This document shows, in pieces, positions 6,627 through 8,141 of a stretch of 8,141 nt of DNA. The notes beneath the pieces are model-generated. The model saw only the letters and a program-made list of their open reading frames with translations, did no database searches and was not told where the DNA came from. The stretch's first letter is position 1. Every line of letters begins with the position of its first letter. The position numbers and the translations under genes were made by a program. The DNA is from Propionibacteriaceae bacterium (lineage in GTDB: Bacteria; Actinomycetota; Actinomycetes; Propionibacteriales; Propionibacteriaceae): the NCBI GenBank assembly GCA_030450535.1, contig JAKDIK010000107.1, positions 1 through 8,141 of the forward strand, in the 5' to 3' direction.

Positions 6627-8141
6627 TCACCGTAGGGGCGGTGGTGGAGATGTCGATGAGGCCGACGTGAGAGCATCCTCATCCCAGCCCTCGGCATCGA
6701 GCAGACCCCGGGAGCCGAGCCGCCAGGCGTACGCCTCGGCAGCCAGGCCCGCCACAGCCCGCATCACCAGCAGGGCCGGCAGGCCGAACGCCGCCCACAC
6801 GGCCCCCGCCAGGATGGGGGCACCCAGCTCGCCGACGTCCTCCGCGGAACTCATCAGCGCCAAGGTCTGCGCGCGGCGCGGCGGATCGAGGGCGGAGACC
6901 CGCGCCATCACCGCGCCCCAGGCCGGTCGGAAGGCGGCCTTGCCCGCGTCGTCGGCGATCTTGCCTGCGATGAGGCCCGCGTGGGTCGGGAACACCAGCC
7001 AGATCAGGGAGGAAGCCACGTTCCCCACCGCCCGGACGCCAAGAACGAGCTTCAGGCTGAAGCGGTCGGCGATCCACCCCCACGCGGGGCCGCTCAGGGC
7101 CACGACGGCGGTGAACGCGTACATCGACGACGCTGCCAGCGGGGACAGCCCCATGTGCTCCACCGCGAGCACGGGCAGCAGGTTGGCCATCAGGTAGGCG
7201 GTTCCCGACATGGCCGCCCCCAGCAGCGCGTACGGGGCCAGGGACGCCTTCAGCGCCGCAGGGAGCGGCGTGTGACGCGGGAGCCGGGGCAGGACGAGGC
7301 CGCGCACGCGCGGCCCGCGGAGCCCGGCGATCACCAGGAGCAGCGGGACGCCCGACAGCACGGTCGCGACGGCGAACACCGTCTCGAAGCCACCCGCCAG
7401 CGCCGTGAGCAGGATCCCCGCGCCGACCTGCCCGCCCGATCCGGCCACCGTCTTGGCGGTCTGGTACCAGGCGAACCGCTGCGCGACCGCCTTCTTGCCG
7501 CCCAACGCCGCGAGCACCGTGGCTGCGGAGGGATCGCGCAGCGCGATGGACACCCCGTGCAACCCGCGCGCCACGAACAGGTGGAGCGGCGCCGCGGCGA
7601 ACACGAGCGACAACACCACCAGGGTGCGCAGCGCCACCGCGAACACGTAGGCCGTCCGGACGCCCACCCGGTCGATCACCCGACCCATGACGGGCTTGAG
7701 CACGATCGCGACCGCCGTGTTCGTCGAGAGCAGCATGCCGATCTCGGGCAGCGACAGCCCGAGCCGGTGGGCGTACAACGGCAGCGAGAAGCTCAGCAGC
7801 CCGAACGCGAGCCGCGACAAGAACCCCTCCGCAACCACGACGCCGAGCGGGCCGCGATCACCGGCCGGCCGGCGCCGTCGTCGCACGGGCGCCGTGGCGT
7901 AGCGATGGGACGCCACCGCCGCCACCGCCCCCGCGGCGCCGAGCAGCGCGAGCCCCTCGCCGATGCTCCGGAGGAGCCGATCGCGCCGGGCGTCCTCCAG
8001 TTCGGTGAGCGGGGCGGCCACGACGTGGGCGCCGACGTCCTCCCCGAACACGACCGGGGTCACCAGCACGAGGTACCGGGCGTGCCCGGCGTCGATCCGG
8101 TGCAGCCCGCTGCGCACGGCGGGATCCGCGACGATGTCGCG
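6627..8141 (-). CDS. Major facilitator superfamily transporter with sensor-like N-terminal part (N-terminus cut by right edge)
   Basis: Inner-membrane secondary transporter, probably an exporter of unknown substrate. The frame is open to the right edge. Numbering from the GTG at 8117 (496 residues to the stop), residues 1-47 look like the end of an extracytoplasmic sensor domain (ARYLVLVTPVVFGEDVGAHV). A transmembrane helix (about 51-70) and an Arg-rich cytosolic linker (77-90) follow. The transporter core starts at about 91 with GVVVAEGFLSRLAFGLLSF and has roughly twelve hydrophobic helices up to about 466. The motif between helices 2 and 3 is KPVMGRVIDRVG (141-152), and its counterpart in the second half is GPAWGWIADRFSLK (343-356). 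The tail is acidic and proline-rich. A normal MFS protein would begin near residue 85-92, so about 90 or more extra residues are fused in front. No ribosome binding site or convincing internal start is seen there. Its stop lies just before the ATP-grasp start. Confidence 0.88.
   Translation of the reverse strand, partial: RDIVADPAVRSGLHRIDAGHARYLVLVTPVVFGEDVGAHVVAAPLTELEDARRDRLLRSIGEGLALLGAAGAVAAVASHRYATAPVRRRRRPAGDRGPLGVVVAEGFLSRLAFGLLSFSLPLYAHRLGLSLPEIGMLLSTNTAVAIVLKPVMGRVIDRVGVRTAYVFAVALRTLVVLSLVFAAAPLHLFVARGLHGVSIALRDPSAATVLAALGGKKAVAQRFAWYQTAKTVAGSGGQVGAGILLTALAGGFETVFAVATVLSGVPLLLVIAGLRGPRVRGLVLPRLPRHTPLPAALKASLAPYALLGAAMSGTAYLMANLLPVLAVEHMGLSPLAASSMYAFTAVVALSGPAWGWIADRFSLKLVLGVRAVGNVASSLIWLVFPTHAGLIAGKIADDAGKAAFRPAWGAVMARVSALDPPRRAQTLALMSSAEDVGELGAPILAGAVWAAFGLPALLVMRAVAGLAAEAYAWRLGSRGLLDAEGWDEDALTSASSTSPPPPLR
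6629..6656 (-). promoter_or_regulatory. Candidate promoter of the ATP-grasp gene, embedded in the transporter's 3' end
   Basis: On the minus strand a -35 TCGACA (6651-6656, five of six matches to TTGACA) and a -10 TACGGT (6629-6634) are separated by 16 bases. ATG 6621 follows the -10 by 7 bases, fitting a leaderless transcript. The -10 covers a CTA leucine codon, rare in DNA this GC-rich, plus CGG and the first base of the transporter stop codon. This is the best-formed promoter in the window. Confidence 0.55.

Noticed and set aside
4318..7197. Plus-strand open frame of 959 codons running antisense to uvrB, the ATP-grasp gene and the transporter
   Set aside because: It lies opposite three genes with clear motifs. 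Its translation is rich in Arg, His, Val, Leu and Asp without domains, typical of the antisense frame of GC-rich coding DNA.

Overview
The window is very GC-rich and codes almost wall to wall with strong G/C third-position bias. GTG starts, an actinobacterial-type UvrB N-terminus and several genes that appear to be leaderless point to a high-GC Actinomycetota genome. A placement near Propionibacteriales is only a guess. No rRNA, tRNA, CRISPR array, insertion sequence, phage gene or integration scar is visible, and no gene-free stretch exceeds 100 bases. It reads as ordinary chromosome with a few unusual details.

Layout: the left third is one plus-strand gene, a GH38 alpha-mannosidase whose first residues probably lie off the left edge. 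It meets a block of five minus-strand genes tail to tail, with 9 bases between stop codons and an 8-bp inverted repeat bracketing the mannosidase stop. In the direction of transcription (right to left) the minus block holds: a major facilitator transporter entering from the right edge with an extra sensor-like N-terminal part; an ATP-grasp ligase/kinase-like protein directly behind it; uvrB; a 69-residue predicted membrane protein of unknown function; and a 135-residue glyoxalase-like (VOC) protein.

How they work together: UvrB is the damage-recognition helicase of nucleotide excision repair and shows no functional link to its neighbours. The transporter and ATP-grasp genes abut at the stop codon and could form a unit that makes and moves a small molecule, but no substrate can be read from the sequence. 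The mannosidase would trim alpha-mannosides in the cytoplasm.

The most informative non-coding signal is that uvrB, the ATP-grasp gene and the VOC gene each have a TAnnnT hexamer exactly 7 bases before their ATG and no Shine-Dalgarno sequence. This is the arrangement expected of leaderless mRNAs. The small membrane protein gene instead has a perfect AGGAGG. I found no convincing entirely new system. The best candidates for follow-up are the sensor-transporter fusion, the altered metal-binding motif of the ATP-grasp protein, and a promoter built into the transporter's last codons.
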